A DNA stretch of 64,000 nucleotides, from NCBI GenBank assembly GCA_012932295.1, contig JAAONU010000010.1, forward strand, positions 24,860,977-24,924,976. Direction: 5' to 3'. Positions within the stretch are counted from its first letter, which is position 1; each line of letters opens with the position of its first letter. This document shows positions 10,727 to 23,571 of this stretch, piece by piece. The notes under the pieces were generated by a model, which was not told the DNA's origin, searched no databases, and worked only from the letters and a program-made list of their open reading frames with translations. Position numbers and translations under genes: made by a program. This stretch comes from Cyclina sinensis. Lineage: Eukaryota > Mollusca > Bivalvia > Venerida > Veneridae.

Positions 10727-13318
10727 AGATTCTTTTTCTTGCATATCATACACATTAAAATCCGGGAAACAATAACCAAATAAAAAAAATATGTTGCACT
10801 ATTTTCTATAGTAGCTTATGAATTTACAACTTCATTCAAAACGGAATGGCGTCATTTAAAGCCCGCGACTTATCTTACATTGGGGTGTAAGATCGGATTT
10901 TCTAGCACCGGTCTCTACGGTAGAAAATACGATATATACTTTTGCACTGAATGTCTAAAGAACCGCATTGCAGTAACTCCAATAAGAGACTAGACATTAA
11001 TTTCACCAATAAATTGGATCGATAACATCAACCTACTTTAGCAAGTATAAATTACACCAGATTATGGCCGTACCCATAATCACTACACTTATAATTTTGT
11101 ATTGCTTTTCAATTAATGAACAAATGTGCCTATGTATTGAATATCCTTTCATGTAAGGAAAAGTTGTAGCCCAGGTAAAGAAAAACGGACGAAAACACGC
11201 ATACACATTAATTTCTGAACTGCTAATTGTGAGGGCTATGTCGAGCTATTCTCAAGCGAGCTCGACAATATCATACGAGTGTTCCATGCCAATGCCCAAA
11301 TTTTGGTCTGATTTAGCCCAATATACTAGGTGTGATAAGGCAATATTTTTGTATAAGGGGAATAACTCTAGACTAACATGTGATATCTTGCCCATACTAA
11401 AACATGACTATTGCCGCTTACCAAGAGTCTTTATTTGATTACGATTGTTCATTTATTGTGGATGCAAGAGTCCAAAATCGAATTATGAACAGACGGACGA
11501 CAGACATCCAACGATCCTGGGTCATTCTTAGAGCTTTCTTTCTACAGATTAAATAGGAAATACTATAAGTAACATGTGGTACTGCCTGGCCTTGTAGTTT
11601 TCAGGTACGATAACTGTTTGATTTTCCTCGTGTTTCTCAATGCTTAAGTAGGAACCCATATCTCTGGGGTTATTCTTACACAGTTCTTATCAGTCTCACT
11701 TAATTCTAATAGCACAAAAAAATGTTTCGGCCTTGTGTTTTTAGACTTGAATATTGCTACAATGTTTACCAATATATTAGTAAGGAGAGACCAAAATGCA
11801 GTGAGACAATGTAATATACAAATCACGGAAGCTGTAGGCACCGTTCCTATTTGTTTATGTGAGCTAAAAAGACATCGTAGAAATCATTCAAAAGAAAAGT
11901 TACATCTTCTTTCCTGATCGAATCATTGCAACAAAATCGAAAACAGTTCAAGTTTGCAATATGTTTTGTTTTCAGTAAAACAATGTTATCTCTACCTTTT
12001 GTGTGTTGTTTAAGATTATTTACATTACAGCGATATCAAGTTTATGATGTTAGTTTCTGCTTGGTTCAAAATGTATGTATTTATGTGAATGATTAACTTT
12101 TTCTTTATTTATAAGCATGTTTTGTTCTTAGAATAAAATATTAAAATGCACAGTTATTCGACTACATGCAAGACAGAACTATTTTCTTGGAAAATTACAT
12201 TTTTCTGATGAATTAGTATTACGGAAGTGTTGCTATAGAATAACAACCTCGGAAAAAATCCGAAAAATAAATTTTTAATCCATGCCTTACGTCCTTAAGT
12301 TAATTTATTGAAAAACTATGTTTACAAAATATTAAATATAGATAAAATTATAAAACATTGCGATAGAGTCTATTAAAGTTTGTATTGAAACGACAAACAG
12401 AAACTCTATGTAAGTCATTCATCCAGGAAATAAGATTAAACCGTTATTATAAACATTTCAATAAGCCATTTTCAAAATTAAATATTCAACATTCATCAAG
12501 ATATCCAAGGTAAATATTTGACAGACAAGTATTATGCAGTTAGAAATATTTAGTCCCCAAACACAAATATTGATTTTTGAGGTTTTTTGCCTAAACATTT
12601 TGTCAACCATTTTGCAAAGAAATATACGTTACATCATGTATAATTATCTTTTGCAATTAACTGGCGTTGCGGTTGAAGAAGAGCAATTATTATACATTAT
12701 TTATGGGAAAACACATATCACAAATTAGAGCTTATAATCTTGTTAAGATCTGCCTTATAAAGTGCAAAACAAAACATTTCGACACAAACATTACAAAGAG
12801 TTCACAATCAATGTTTGCATTTTCAGACGAAGTTTGCACAGAATGGTTTTTGTGTTTTCAGACGAATTCAGTTACAAGTATAGTGTTGTGGTTGTCGTTC
12901 AAATTTACTTCACAGATATGAACATTTAAAGTTTTGTGATAGATGTAAGGTGTTAAGGTGTAGGCCAAAGAATGTGATGATTTATCTACCTTTCTGGATA
13001 CGTTTATATTTTTTTACCTGTACCGGATAATTTTACAGACGCGTAATGAAGCGTTTTGTTATGTCAAACTGTGGGCAGTTTGGAAAGGTATATTAACCAT
13101 CAGATCGTAAAGACAGAACCTACAATATGAATATGAAAATTCAAGCTACAGCTTGTTACACTGTTTGACTATAAATTTTGAAGAACAAAAAACAGCAAAA
13201 GAACAAACAAATACAAAAATATGTTGTGAAATATAGTAACTGTTATAAAAATGTTTAAAAAAAACGCTTATCAGGAAATATCTTGTGTTTTATGATTAGT
13301 TCATGATTGATGATAATA
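10727..13318. other. Non-coding part of unit 1
   Basis: Aligns in patches with 31,640-34,430 of unit 2, strongly in 12,450-13,316. Unit 2 carries an extra ~630 bp after the point matching 11,110. No supported gene; ORFs here are short and not kept in the sister copy. Confidence 0.6.
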
Positions 13319-14268
13319 CTGTGAAATCATTAATATTCGTGGAGGATTAATTTTCATGGATTTCGTGGTTCAGGTAACCCACGAAATCAAGTCCTGACGA
13401 ACAAATTGTCCCAAAGATAATGTTAAGTATGCCCAACCAGTCAGCAGCACCAAAGATGTGTGAGACGTGGTTCGTAGTTGGTACATCGTCCGTGGACAGG
13501 TTGTGCTTAACCGCGGTTTTTTTGTACTTCGTTCAATGAATCAACGATTAACATAGGTATGAATCGGATACTAAACCGATAGATGATTTTTTTCAGGTGT
13601 GTACCCGTATTTTGTTTGTTTACTGAGTGCATACAAACTGAAAGTAGAAATTGTAGTGACGTGGCGTCACGTGTCTGTCAAACCGCACTATACTGCGGAT
13701 GCTATTTGCAGTTATACGGTCCCTGAATGAAATGTTTATTTTTACTGATATTGAGTAAACTATTATTACTTTGGAACTTATTACTTAGTATATTATATTG
13801 ACTTCTGTATTTTGTTGTACTAATTACAATGTTGCAAACAAAAAGGTTAATTGGCGCTAAATTAGGTTGCATTATCAAAGACGGAAGGCCGACGGTTTTC
13901 ACAGCTTAAAAAAAATCATAAAGACCGTTTTTACACATCTTAAATTTTAACAATGAAAAAGATGCGCAACATATCACACAGTATAATCGACACTTGACAC
14001 TTGTTAATTGAGAAGACCGATCGGTAGGTTAATTGCCATAGTAACGAATATTCGGTTGTTTGGTCAGGTGGAAAAACGTTAACTTTCACGTGTCAACAAT
14101 TTCAAAGCACGAATGCTCGATATTGCCGAATGTTGAAATCAACGAATTTTCGGCCCCGTATTTTTTTTTTACCGTGCAATAGAATTCCACGAATTTAAGA
14201 CCCCACGAAATTGCCTTCTGCCGGCAAACCACGAAATTTTATGCCCTCGAATTTAAATGATTTCACAG
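13319..14268. mobile_element. TIR element, 950 bp, TA target duplication
   Basis: Ends are inverted CTGTGAAATCATT repeats flanked by TA (13,317-13,318; 14,269-14,270). Unit 2 has the empty site (a single TA around 34,429). Inside each end lie several copies of a CACGAAAT/ATTTCGTGG motif. No transposase is present, so this is a non-autonomous element mobilised in trans, probably by a TA-targeting enzyme. Confidence 0.8.
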
Positions 14269-14403
14269 TATTCTTTTTAAAGTGGCAATTGGTTTGAAAT
14301 CCCAGTAATAATATAACAGACCTAATATCTAACCTGAGGTACTCAGACGAAAACAAATATAAGGTAATCAATTTCTTTAGACATTTTTGAGATAAGTTTT
14401 AAC

Positions 14404-14436
<33 letters not shown>

Positions 14437-14437
14437 T
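14404..14437. repeat. (ATA)n trinucleotide microsatellite
   Basis: Uninterrupted ATA/TAA array, absent from the matching place in unit 2 (near 34,545). Confidence 0.9.
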
Positions 14438-14513
14438 ACTAATGACAAATTATTTTACAATCTAAATGCACGGTCAACAATGATTACTTACCAGTTATAT
14501 TTTTTTCTAGTAA

Positions 14514-14675
14514 ATGAGCAATTTTGAGACCTCTTGGTTAAAGGAAAACCGCAGAGGGGTCTGCTACAAAGCCATGACCCAAGATAAAACGGTTTTAGAC
14601 GTAGGACTTTCATATTTTCTAGAATGCCTAGGCAAGATTAGTAGAGGCGAAGAGGTAATAGTGTCATTCTTATAG
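14514..14675 (+). CDS. Conserved small ORF / possible exon, unit 1
   Basis: 53-codon ORF starting MSNFETSWLKENRRG and ending KISRGEEVIVSFL. It has a counterpart of 52 codons in unit 2 with no stop or frameshift. Immediately upstream is a good 3' splice-site shape: a T-rich tract ending CTAG at 14,510. A donor-like GAG|GTAATA occurs within KISRGEE. Most codon differences between the copies change the amino acid, which suggests relaxed constraint. Product unknown; it may be a remnant exon of a duplicated plus-strand gene, or chance. Confidence 0.3.
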   Translation: MSNFETSWLKENRRGVCYKAMTQDKTVLDVGLSYFLECLGKISRGEEVIVSFL

Positions 14676-15415
14676 CTTTTTTTATCTTATTTTACTAAGT
14701 TCACTCTGCTTGTGTCCCTCGCGTCATTATTTCTGCAGACAAGTCTATTATTATGAGCTGATAGTTTAACAAGCCATATGTTATATAAATTTTATTTGTA
14801 AAACTGATGAAAAACATACCAGTATTAGCCTTAACCAGCAGCTTTGATCTTCAAAATATGACAAACGATTGCAAGATCTGAAAATTATTTTTAGTGCAAA
14901 ACTATTCTAAATAAATATCAAATAACGGGGAGACAGAATAGTCTAACTCCGATTCCGCAAAAAGCTTACAATCTTTGTTTTCTTATTCTGACCATATAAC
15001 AAACGAAACTAACAAAAATGTCATTAGTGTTTAAACAAAACATATTTGCAAATAAGTAAACATAAATATCACTTTCAATACTCACACAGTGATAAATGAT
15101 TGATATATGTCAGGTGCTTCAACTATATTCATTTTAACTTTCTAATTTGGATTTATAAATTATGTTTAAAGGATTCGCAATAATCAAATATTTTAAACAA
15201 CAGTAATCGTATTTTATTCTAAAGACAGTTAATCATTCAGAACCAAACCAAATGCAAACCAATCTTAGAAAGAGGTCAAGGCTTCATTGACTGTTTTATG
15301 TTCCTGTTGGCGGTAGATATACCTTACCGGTTTCGCATATATTATTTTCATTTCATCCAATGTCCAACAAAGCTTTCTATACTATCAGAGCTTGACTAAA
15401 TGAAACATATTTCAA

Positions 15416-17758
15416 CATTCATCCTTAGATAAAGGGCACAATTTCAAAAAACAAGGGTTGAAAAATCGATAGATTAGAAATCCTTGTTTTTCTCCTGATT
15501 TTATTTTGACAACATTTGAACAATATAAAACAGCATTCAGTGGACCCAAACCGGCTTTACTTTAAAAGATGCAGCTGTTTAAAATATACACCCAAGACGG
15601 CGATAAGGTACGTTATATCTCCAATCTTACGAAATTTAAATTTATTGTATACAAGTATGTACAGACTACGAGGTCTAAATCGTAACTTATTCAACAACAC
15701 GTAAAATCCTTAACTTCGAGTATCACCTTATTATTTTTGGTTGTCTGCAAGAAAATATTACAGCGAATATGCAAAAAATCAGTCTTTAAATTTAATGCTC
15801 GTTCTTATTATTATATCTTTAATAAAACTCGCTCATTCTACCTGAAAAATGCACTAAATTCGAAAGTTGTTTAACAGCAATGAAGTGCTTCATTCTTAAA
15901 TAAGTTGGCCCATGAAATCTAAAGGACATCGTCACTTTATTTAAACCAAAAAGTCATACTGTACCTTACTGGGCACAACATCTGAAACTATTTAAATATA
16001 GTTTTCATTTTTATTATTCATATTCAAGTATAAAAATTTTGAATTGAAAAATATATGAAACTTTGGAGTCAAGGCAGTAAATGTTATCCTTTAAATATAT
16101 ATTTTTCCATTATTTTAGCATATTAGTCCTATATCATTTGAATAACTTTAAAATCTTAAACAAATATATCAAAGGAAAAAACGCTTAATAAACGAAATCC
16201 ATTTTATAGGTAGACAACCGTTAAACAATGCACTTTTTTACAGTTTATGAGACGATTTATTGTCATGATTTAGTATAAAGGTATCGTAACGTTCCTTATG
16301 CAGTTTTTCTGTACTATGAAAATATCTACAGAAACTGCTTCTCAACAGTAAAAAAAAAAACATTAAAAATATTAAATAAAAAAACCCTTAAAATATCGAA
16401 CTGCTACAGCGTGCTTACCACCAAAAGTACTTGTAATGGCTTACCACTTAATAATATTTCAGCAAAATGCTAAAGCAGAATAACTATGTGACTTAAACAC
16501 TATATACATACACTCCATCTAATATTTTTCCATATAAAAGCAAGATAACTGTCATTTAAACCGGTTTGCTGACGAGTATCTGACGCAAACTATTTACCGA
16601 GGAAAAGATTTAATGTGTACAAATGAAACAGACACAATCAAAGATAGTGTGTGATCTATGTAACGTTTCTTATCCTGTTTAAGCGAAAACAACTTGATAT
16701 AAAAAGAAGACATTTTCGACTGCAATTAATAACCTTTTAACTAAATATAAAGCAAATAAAGTTATATAACTATTGAAACAATTAAAACTCTCAAAAAGCT
16801 TAAAACATTTAAAATAGTACTTAATTTCCACAAATATATCTGACTTGAGTAAAGAAGTAATCAATTCCAAAATTTGCTTTAGCCTCAATGCTTCCTAGCC
16901 TTAATACAGGTCTTCACTTTTAAGTTTAACACTCAAAATTAATTTGAGAGACAAAGCAATGCATGTTTTTGCATGGCTTTCTTTACATGGACTAGAATTT
17001 AAACACCTTCATAAATTGATATAACGTTTCTTTCAAGAAACGAACCTTTGTTAAATGTTTTAAATGCTTTTAGTTAAGTGAAATATTGAAGACCAAGTGT
17101 GAATTTCGAAATATATGAAAAAAAGTTTAATGGGTTTTCATTCATACCAGTATTTTTCAAAAGACTTCACAACAGTTTTTTAGAATTTTCAAAAATTAAT
17201 GTAACGTTTCTTATGAAGAAAAAATAAGAAACCCGAATGATGTCACTGAATGGCTTTTCTGGCAAAATTTAGTTTATTAATTGAGCTCAGTCTTTTTTTA
17301 TTGTGTGAAGTGGTTATTGATTGAAAAGTTAAAAGAGTTAACACCGTTTTTTGTAAACACTGATTAGCATTATGTTTTAGTTAAGGCAGTACAACGTATC
17401 TTATTTAGTCAGGAAGGACAAAGGAATGATATCAACTGAAATTTTTCCAAAGTTGGAATTACAAGACAAATGCTGCTGAACACAAAATTCAAGCATTCCC
17501 TGTCACAAAAGACATTTTGTTGTCTCCAAACATACCTTCTGCGCGGTGGGACAGAAAATTTTATCTCATTCTGTATCATTCAGGCTTCTGTCTGGACAGA
17601 AGTTTTTCAAATAGAGAGCAAGTTTTGTCTAAGTCTTTTACATACCTACCAACTGTTTGTTTTGGTATATTCTTAAACAAGCTGTACGCATTTCTAAGTA
17701 GAAGCACTTCGAAGGACAGTCAAAATTCGTAATTGTGCCCTTTATCTAAGAATGAATG
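15416..17758. mobile_element. 2.34-kb TIR element, TCAA target duplication
   Basis: Inverted ends read CATTCATCCTTAGATAAAGG and CATTCATTCTTAGATAAAGG and continue for about 28 bp. TCAA flanks both sides (15,412-15,415; 17,759-17,762), and unit 2 has a single TCAA at the empty site near 35,514. The interior is AT-rich with only short ORFs, so the element is non-autonomous. A 4-bp duplication fits several DNA transposon superfamilies; I do not assign one. Confidence 0.8.
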
Positions 17759-17762
17759 TCAA

Positions 17763-20700
17763 ACAGTTTTTTAATTCAACTTTTTGATTTAAAAGTAAAA
17801 TCTACTTACTTTGTATTTCTGAGGACTGACTGTCAACCATATTCTCATTTAAGTGTCTGCTAATTAAATGACAAGTACATGTATGACATTTACGATGACA
17901 ATATCGATGTAAAAGTTTTGGAATTTAAAGAAAACAGTTACCTTTCTTATCCGGCAACTTTAAATGTTAAATGTTTTTCAATTAAGCCCTCTGTCACAAT
18001 TCTACAAGGCAACAGACCATACTTTATCAGTTTCATTTAGTGTTTCGTCGCTTCAATTAATATATTGTTCAACATGTTAAAAAAGTAAACATGTTTGTTT
18101 TTGTTTTTTTAAAAAAAACAACGACAAATAAAAATTGCAGTCCTGTTAATTAGATAATCATGCATTTTTTTCCACTTCTGTATAATTGATATTATAGAAT
18201 TAAACCGTTTCATACCAAAGATATTGATAAGCATTTTTACACTTTCTCGCGTGTTTTACACATCCTTTTCTTCAACATTTATCAGGAAAAATATTCGGCA
18301 ATTGTTCCAATTAGCGCAAGGTGACAAACATTTTTAAGAAATCGCTTGCTGCCTGGGTCGGGTTTTAGAAAGAATGAACTGATATGAATTTTATGCATTA
18401 AGATATTGACAGGTTTTAGCACAGTCTGTTTACGTAGGAAGATAAAATATCTCACACTAGTTTCCTGTAAACAAATAACATAAAAACTAATAATATGGCA
18501 GACTAATGGGTACGGTGAATCAATTAAAACAGATGAAAATAAGAGCATGTTACGTTAACCCCGTGTAAAATTTCATTTTTTTAACCAATTGCACTTCATG
18601 CTTTATTATCTGAAAATTTAATTCTGAACGCGCCAAAATAAGCAAAAATTTGAGGACAAATTAAAGTTATTGATAAAGAACAAAAAAAAGACAATTATTT
18701 TGCTCAAACGGGGTGGAAACCCTAGCCCTTCAATGGAACGATGGAACTGAGTAATGTTCAAAGTTGATGTAAGACTAATACCTTCATGTCTTTCTAAGCT
18801 TATGCTGTCGCTAGCTTAAGTTGACTGTATTTTTTTTTCTAAAATTTATTTATAAAAAATCAACTTACTTTATGTTGTACCGAGGACAGATGTTGGTGTA
18901 TTCAGTCAAGTGTTACACATTTTCCATATCCCTGACTATGTATCACACGACTTAACTACTTAACACTTGTTAAATTAGGCATCTACAATCAGCTTTTAAA
19001 TGTTTCGATCGCTGCATAAAAGGTAGGGAATATGCGTGTTTGCACGAACGAAGTTTATTTATAGACAACTGATACTGAATGGCCTTGTATTAAGTACCAC
19101 CGTCAGAGTTCTCATCTGATAAACCCTTTAACCCCCACCTCATATTTTCAATGAAAACACATAATTCAGGCAACTGCATGCCATTGCGTCTGTTTGCATA
19201 AAACTGTAACTAATCACATAAGGAGATAAAACGACATGTCCGACTAGAAAAGTCAAGGACTTCAAAAAGTAACGTTACATTTAAAGGACCATCACATTGT
19301 CCTGTTTTATATTTGGGGTCAACTCTAAAAAGGCACACAGAACTGCACAATCACAAGAACTATTTGTCAGCGTCGATTCCTTTTGTCAGCATTGTGCCTC
19401 AGTTTACATTATCTTATCATTTTTGAGTGAAAACCTTCAAGAAGAAAGCACTATGCCGAATATACAACCAAAACGCTCACTTTTGTAATATAGCATATTA
19501 GGTTTTCATAGAGACAATGGCATATATTCTGTTCACGGACAAATCATGGTTCTGTCTGGACATTGGAGAAGGGAGTACGCTAATGAATGTTGTTGTGTGC
19601 AATTTGATGGTACTACGAGTAGAAAGGGAGGTGTTGCAACCAGCCTACATACCATTTTCTTGGAACCTGGAACCTGGTTAACGTAACTTTCTTACAATAG
19701 GCCAATGCCACAGTCAGAGAGACCCACTCTTTTTCTTTCATTGGGTCAATAAAATTGATACTTTGTTATTCTTGCTATTTTCGACTGATTGTAGTCATAT
19801 CGGATGCTTACCTATGTGGTCACAAAGGACGTCATGTAATTTTAGGCCGACGTAGCGCCAAAAATAGTCAACGACAATTTAAATACCTACATTTGTAAAG
19901 AAGTATTGTGTACAACAGTTGATCAGGAGTTTCTGTAAATTGCAAATATGATAAGGATGCATTATTTTCATCTTCCGTAGGACTTATAGTTAAACCAGTT
20001 AGTTATTTCCGAAACGGTATAGTTATATCTATAAGTAGTGCAACGTGTTAGAAGTAGCTGCAAAATGTAGACACATTAAAGACCAGTATTGCGCTTCAAT
20101 AAGAAACACAAATCAATGCTAAGATTTCTTCATAGTGAAAACCCAAGGACAAATCTTCTCTGCCCTTGTGACTATTCCATAGATTTTTTTATCTCCTTCC
20201 AAGTTAAACAAATCATAATATAAACTTAACTTAAATGATCTGAAACCGTTTCTTTGGAGTTATTGCTTACTCAGTTCTACATTTCAAATTACCTTTGGTG
20301 AATTTTAATATATGGAAAACAATTCTGCGTTCCTACAGAGTGAAGTTTATATCGCTTTAATCGAAACAGTTTCGTAGGATGGAAATGCTGTAATCCTTGA
20401 AGTGGTAATGTTGCCTTAGAAGTGTCTTCCGTAAGAGAATAATAATCTTCGATGGGAAAATCTCCGAGTAAATTCATCATTCCCACTTTCTATTCGAATA
20501 TATATTTGCAATCGTCTATGTAAGAGGTGAACTAGTTAATTTAGAGGTTAAATACACTTCAAAATTTATCTTTTTTTTTTTCTTGTTCGATTGTAACATT
20601 TAAATTTATATTTGTATACTACAATTTTTAAAAGATACCGGTTTTGACACGCTATGTATATACTGTAAAAAGTGTTTCATGCTGTGTAATTTTATCTCCA

Positions 20701-20903
20701 GTACATGGTTACAAAGTTGAAACTGGTGTCAAAGTAGGCTTTCTACTGAAGAAAAAGAGAATCTTGTAATCTTGAGATCCTTCGTGATTGGCCGGCTAGG
20801 TGCAAAATATAACACATTGTGTTGATTAAGGTTTATTCAAAATTATTTAAAGTCATTGTTTTCTTCATTTTGGTAAAACATTCATATTAGACAATTGTTT
20901 CAG
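17763..20903. other. Non-coding part of unit 1
   Basis: Aligns closely with unit 2 in three pieces interrupted there by insertions: 17,763-19,768 with 35,517-37,730; 19,769-20,075 with 42,055-42,330; 20,076-20,517 with 45,084-45,557. No gene recognised. The positions 19,765, 20,073 and 20,518-20,522 are the empty sites used to define the unit-2 insertions. Confidence 0.7.
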
Positions 20904-21054
20904 GCTATGCTGCCGCTGCTTACATTTGGTGTTCAGTGCAAGGTCCAGAGATAACGAAAGATGCTTAGCTCTCAATCATCTTCCGTGTATGCTCGTTGTA
21001 CCTAAAGCAGTGATACATCACTTATCATCTCTTCCAGAAAGCCTTGGTAATTAA
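20904..21054 (+). other. Possible decayed terminal exon, unit 1
   Basis: After a splice-acceptor-like TTGTTTCAG, one frame runs from LHLVFSARSRDNERC through LNHLPCMLVVPKAVIHHL to ESLGN and a TAA at 21,052-21,054. Unit 2 keeps the same frame to 48,865 (LHLVLSARSRDNDRG and so on) but has lost the acceptor. Changes between copies are mostly amino-acid changing. No family recognised. Confidence 0.3.
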
Positions 21055-21473
21055 TTGATGGATTGAGATCACTAACATACCCTATGAAAAAAATACATTG
21101 GGTTTTTCAGCTTTTGCGATACAGTTAAAACTAAACTAAACGGGACCTCTTCCATTTTTTCTACCAGCATTAATGACTGGACTTTCTTTAATTGTAGCAA
21201 AACCATATTATAGTTGATATGTCAAGGGTTAAGCGCTAAATAGCCTCTTCTTTTCAGGGAAGTGAAAAAAGTAACCTTTTTTTGTTTTTCATATAACAGA
21301 ATTCAAAACATTACTTTTGGTAAGCTTTGTGCAAAACAACATAATAAAAACAATAAAAGATACAATAAAAAAAAAGATTGTATCATGTCGAATCTGAAAT
21401 CGAAATTAAATTGATACTTTTTTTCTGATTTTATACAATATTAAAAAGAACAACAAGATGTGGAATATAAATA

Positions 21474-21757
21474 AAGATATGTCAATAAATAAGATATGTC
21501 AATAAATAAGATATGCCAAATAAATAATGATATGTCAATAAATAAGATATGTCAATTAATAATGATATGTCAATAAATAATGATATGTCAATAAATAATG
21601 ATATGTCAATAAATAAGATATGTCAATAAATAATGATATGTCAATAAATAATGATATGTCAATAAATAAGATATGTCAATAAATAATGATATGTCAATAA
21701 ATAATGATATGTCAATAAATAATGATATGTCAATAAATAAGATATGCCAAATAAATA
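21474..21757. repeat. 17-18 bp minisatellite
   Basis: About 16 head-to-tail copies of GATATGTCAATAAATAA, with or without an extra T. It occurs only in unit 1; unit 2 has a short AT-rich stretch at the same place (about 49,360). A short ORF rich in SINND arises from the repeat and is not a gene. Confidence 0.9.
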
Positions 21758-22340
21758 AAACAGAACTTGCAAATAATGCTGACGAAGTATGTTATGGAAA
21801 ATCTTCTTTTAACATCCCCGCAACTAATTCTCATAAAAATCAATTTTACCCGACCAATATATAACATCCTGTGATAATATTACATGCAGGAAGATAATGT
21901 TTGCTTATCGCGACATTTCGAAAACCTTAGCATTTATTCTGTGTTCGTTTCAAACAAGTAAACGATAAAATAAAAACACTAAAATATCTAAAAAGAGAGC
22001 TTTATAAATGACCTTTTGCGATACAGTTTTTGCGAAACTAAACTAAACGGGGCCTCTTCCATTTTTTCTACCAGCATTAATGACTGGACTGTAAATATTT
22101 AAATAGAGAGCTTTATAAATGACCTTTTTTGTCTTATATGACAATTTTATATGCAATATAGATGCACTAAATCTGATCTTCTTTTCTCAGGGTTTACTAT
22201 ATATTTCCTACGTTATTTATCTTCATTTTATAAGTCCCTAAATCGTTATAAAAATAACAAAATACCTTTGTTACACAATATGATAAAAAGTATTTTTTTC
22301 TTCGTCATTTACAAAATAAAAGTTGTGAATACTTTGTACA

Positions 22341-22712
<372 letters not shown>

Positions 22713-22865
22713 GTTTGCATTTCAACTGCAAACAAATGTTTCAAATTATGATATTTGAATGACTGCTTAAGCAACTTTTCTTTTAACGTCCTATCCTTTT
22801 GATACAGAGTCACACACATTTTCCACATACATTGTTTTGTTACGTGATTTGTGCATGTTTCTCAT

Positions 22866-23392
22866 GCGGGGTTATCAATCTGACTAAAGTTCTCGATCTC
22901 CCTACAATTAGATCTGCAGAAGAAGCATTCATTTCTGTCTTCTCGATAACCTGGAATTCCCACGATTTTATTTATATCTCACCCAGTGACACTGCAGCTT
23001 ATGACGCGTCTCGATAGCTTACCTGTATACAGTGCGTGTTCAAACAACGTGTAAACTTCTCTAGCATAACAATGTTTATTAGCGGAGATTGAAAGTGCTT
23101 AGATATTTGGAAAAAAATGATATTAATCACAAACATAAATCTCATTATTTTGAAAGATTTTGACAAATATATTTAACTGAGTTCGGTGACAGTTTATACA
23201 TGGCAGATAAATGTTTGGGATCCCAGGTATAAATAGATTTTCACAAGTTGAACATTTACTTCCATGATGGTTGAAGCGTTGCTCTGATTGGATGATGGAT
23301 AGGTCACGAGAAGGTGACCTTCTATTGGTCGTCCTCAGATCCTAATAGCATAGCCATGTTAAGGATATGATTTTAATCAGATTGGCGGTGTT
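22866..23392. other. Segment present in unit 1, missing in unit 2
   Basis: About 525 bp bounded by a short direct repeat (GCGGGGTTAT at the left, GCGGTGTTAT at the right). Unit 2 joins across one copy (near 52,035), which looks like deletion by microhomology. No gene recognised inside. Confidence 0.5.
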
Positions 23393-23571
23393 ATATAATA
23401 TTGTGAGCATTTACTATCATTTTTTATTGTTTTATCAAATGATATAAACCATCGTCTAAAAAAATTGCTTTTGTTAAGTGGCCCTTTTGTTATCCATACC
23501 ACTATCTATACAGTTGTGCAATAAGATAAATGTATGCCTGAGATATTTATTGACATTCTTACGAGGAGTGT

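Noticed and set aside
13702..13902. Minus-strand 66-codon ORF
   Set aside because: Inside the non-autonomous TA element, with no transposase similarity.
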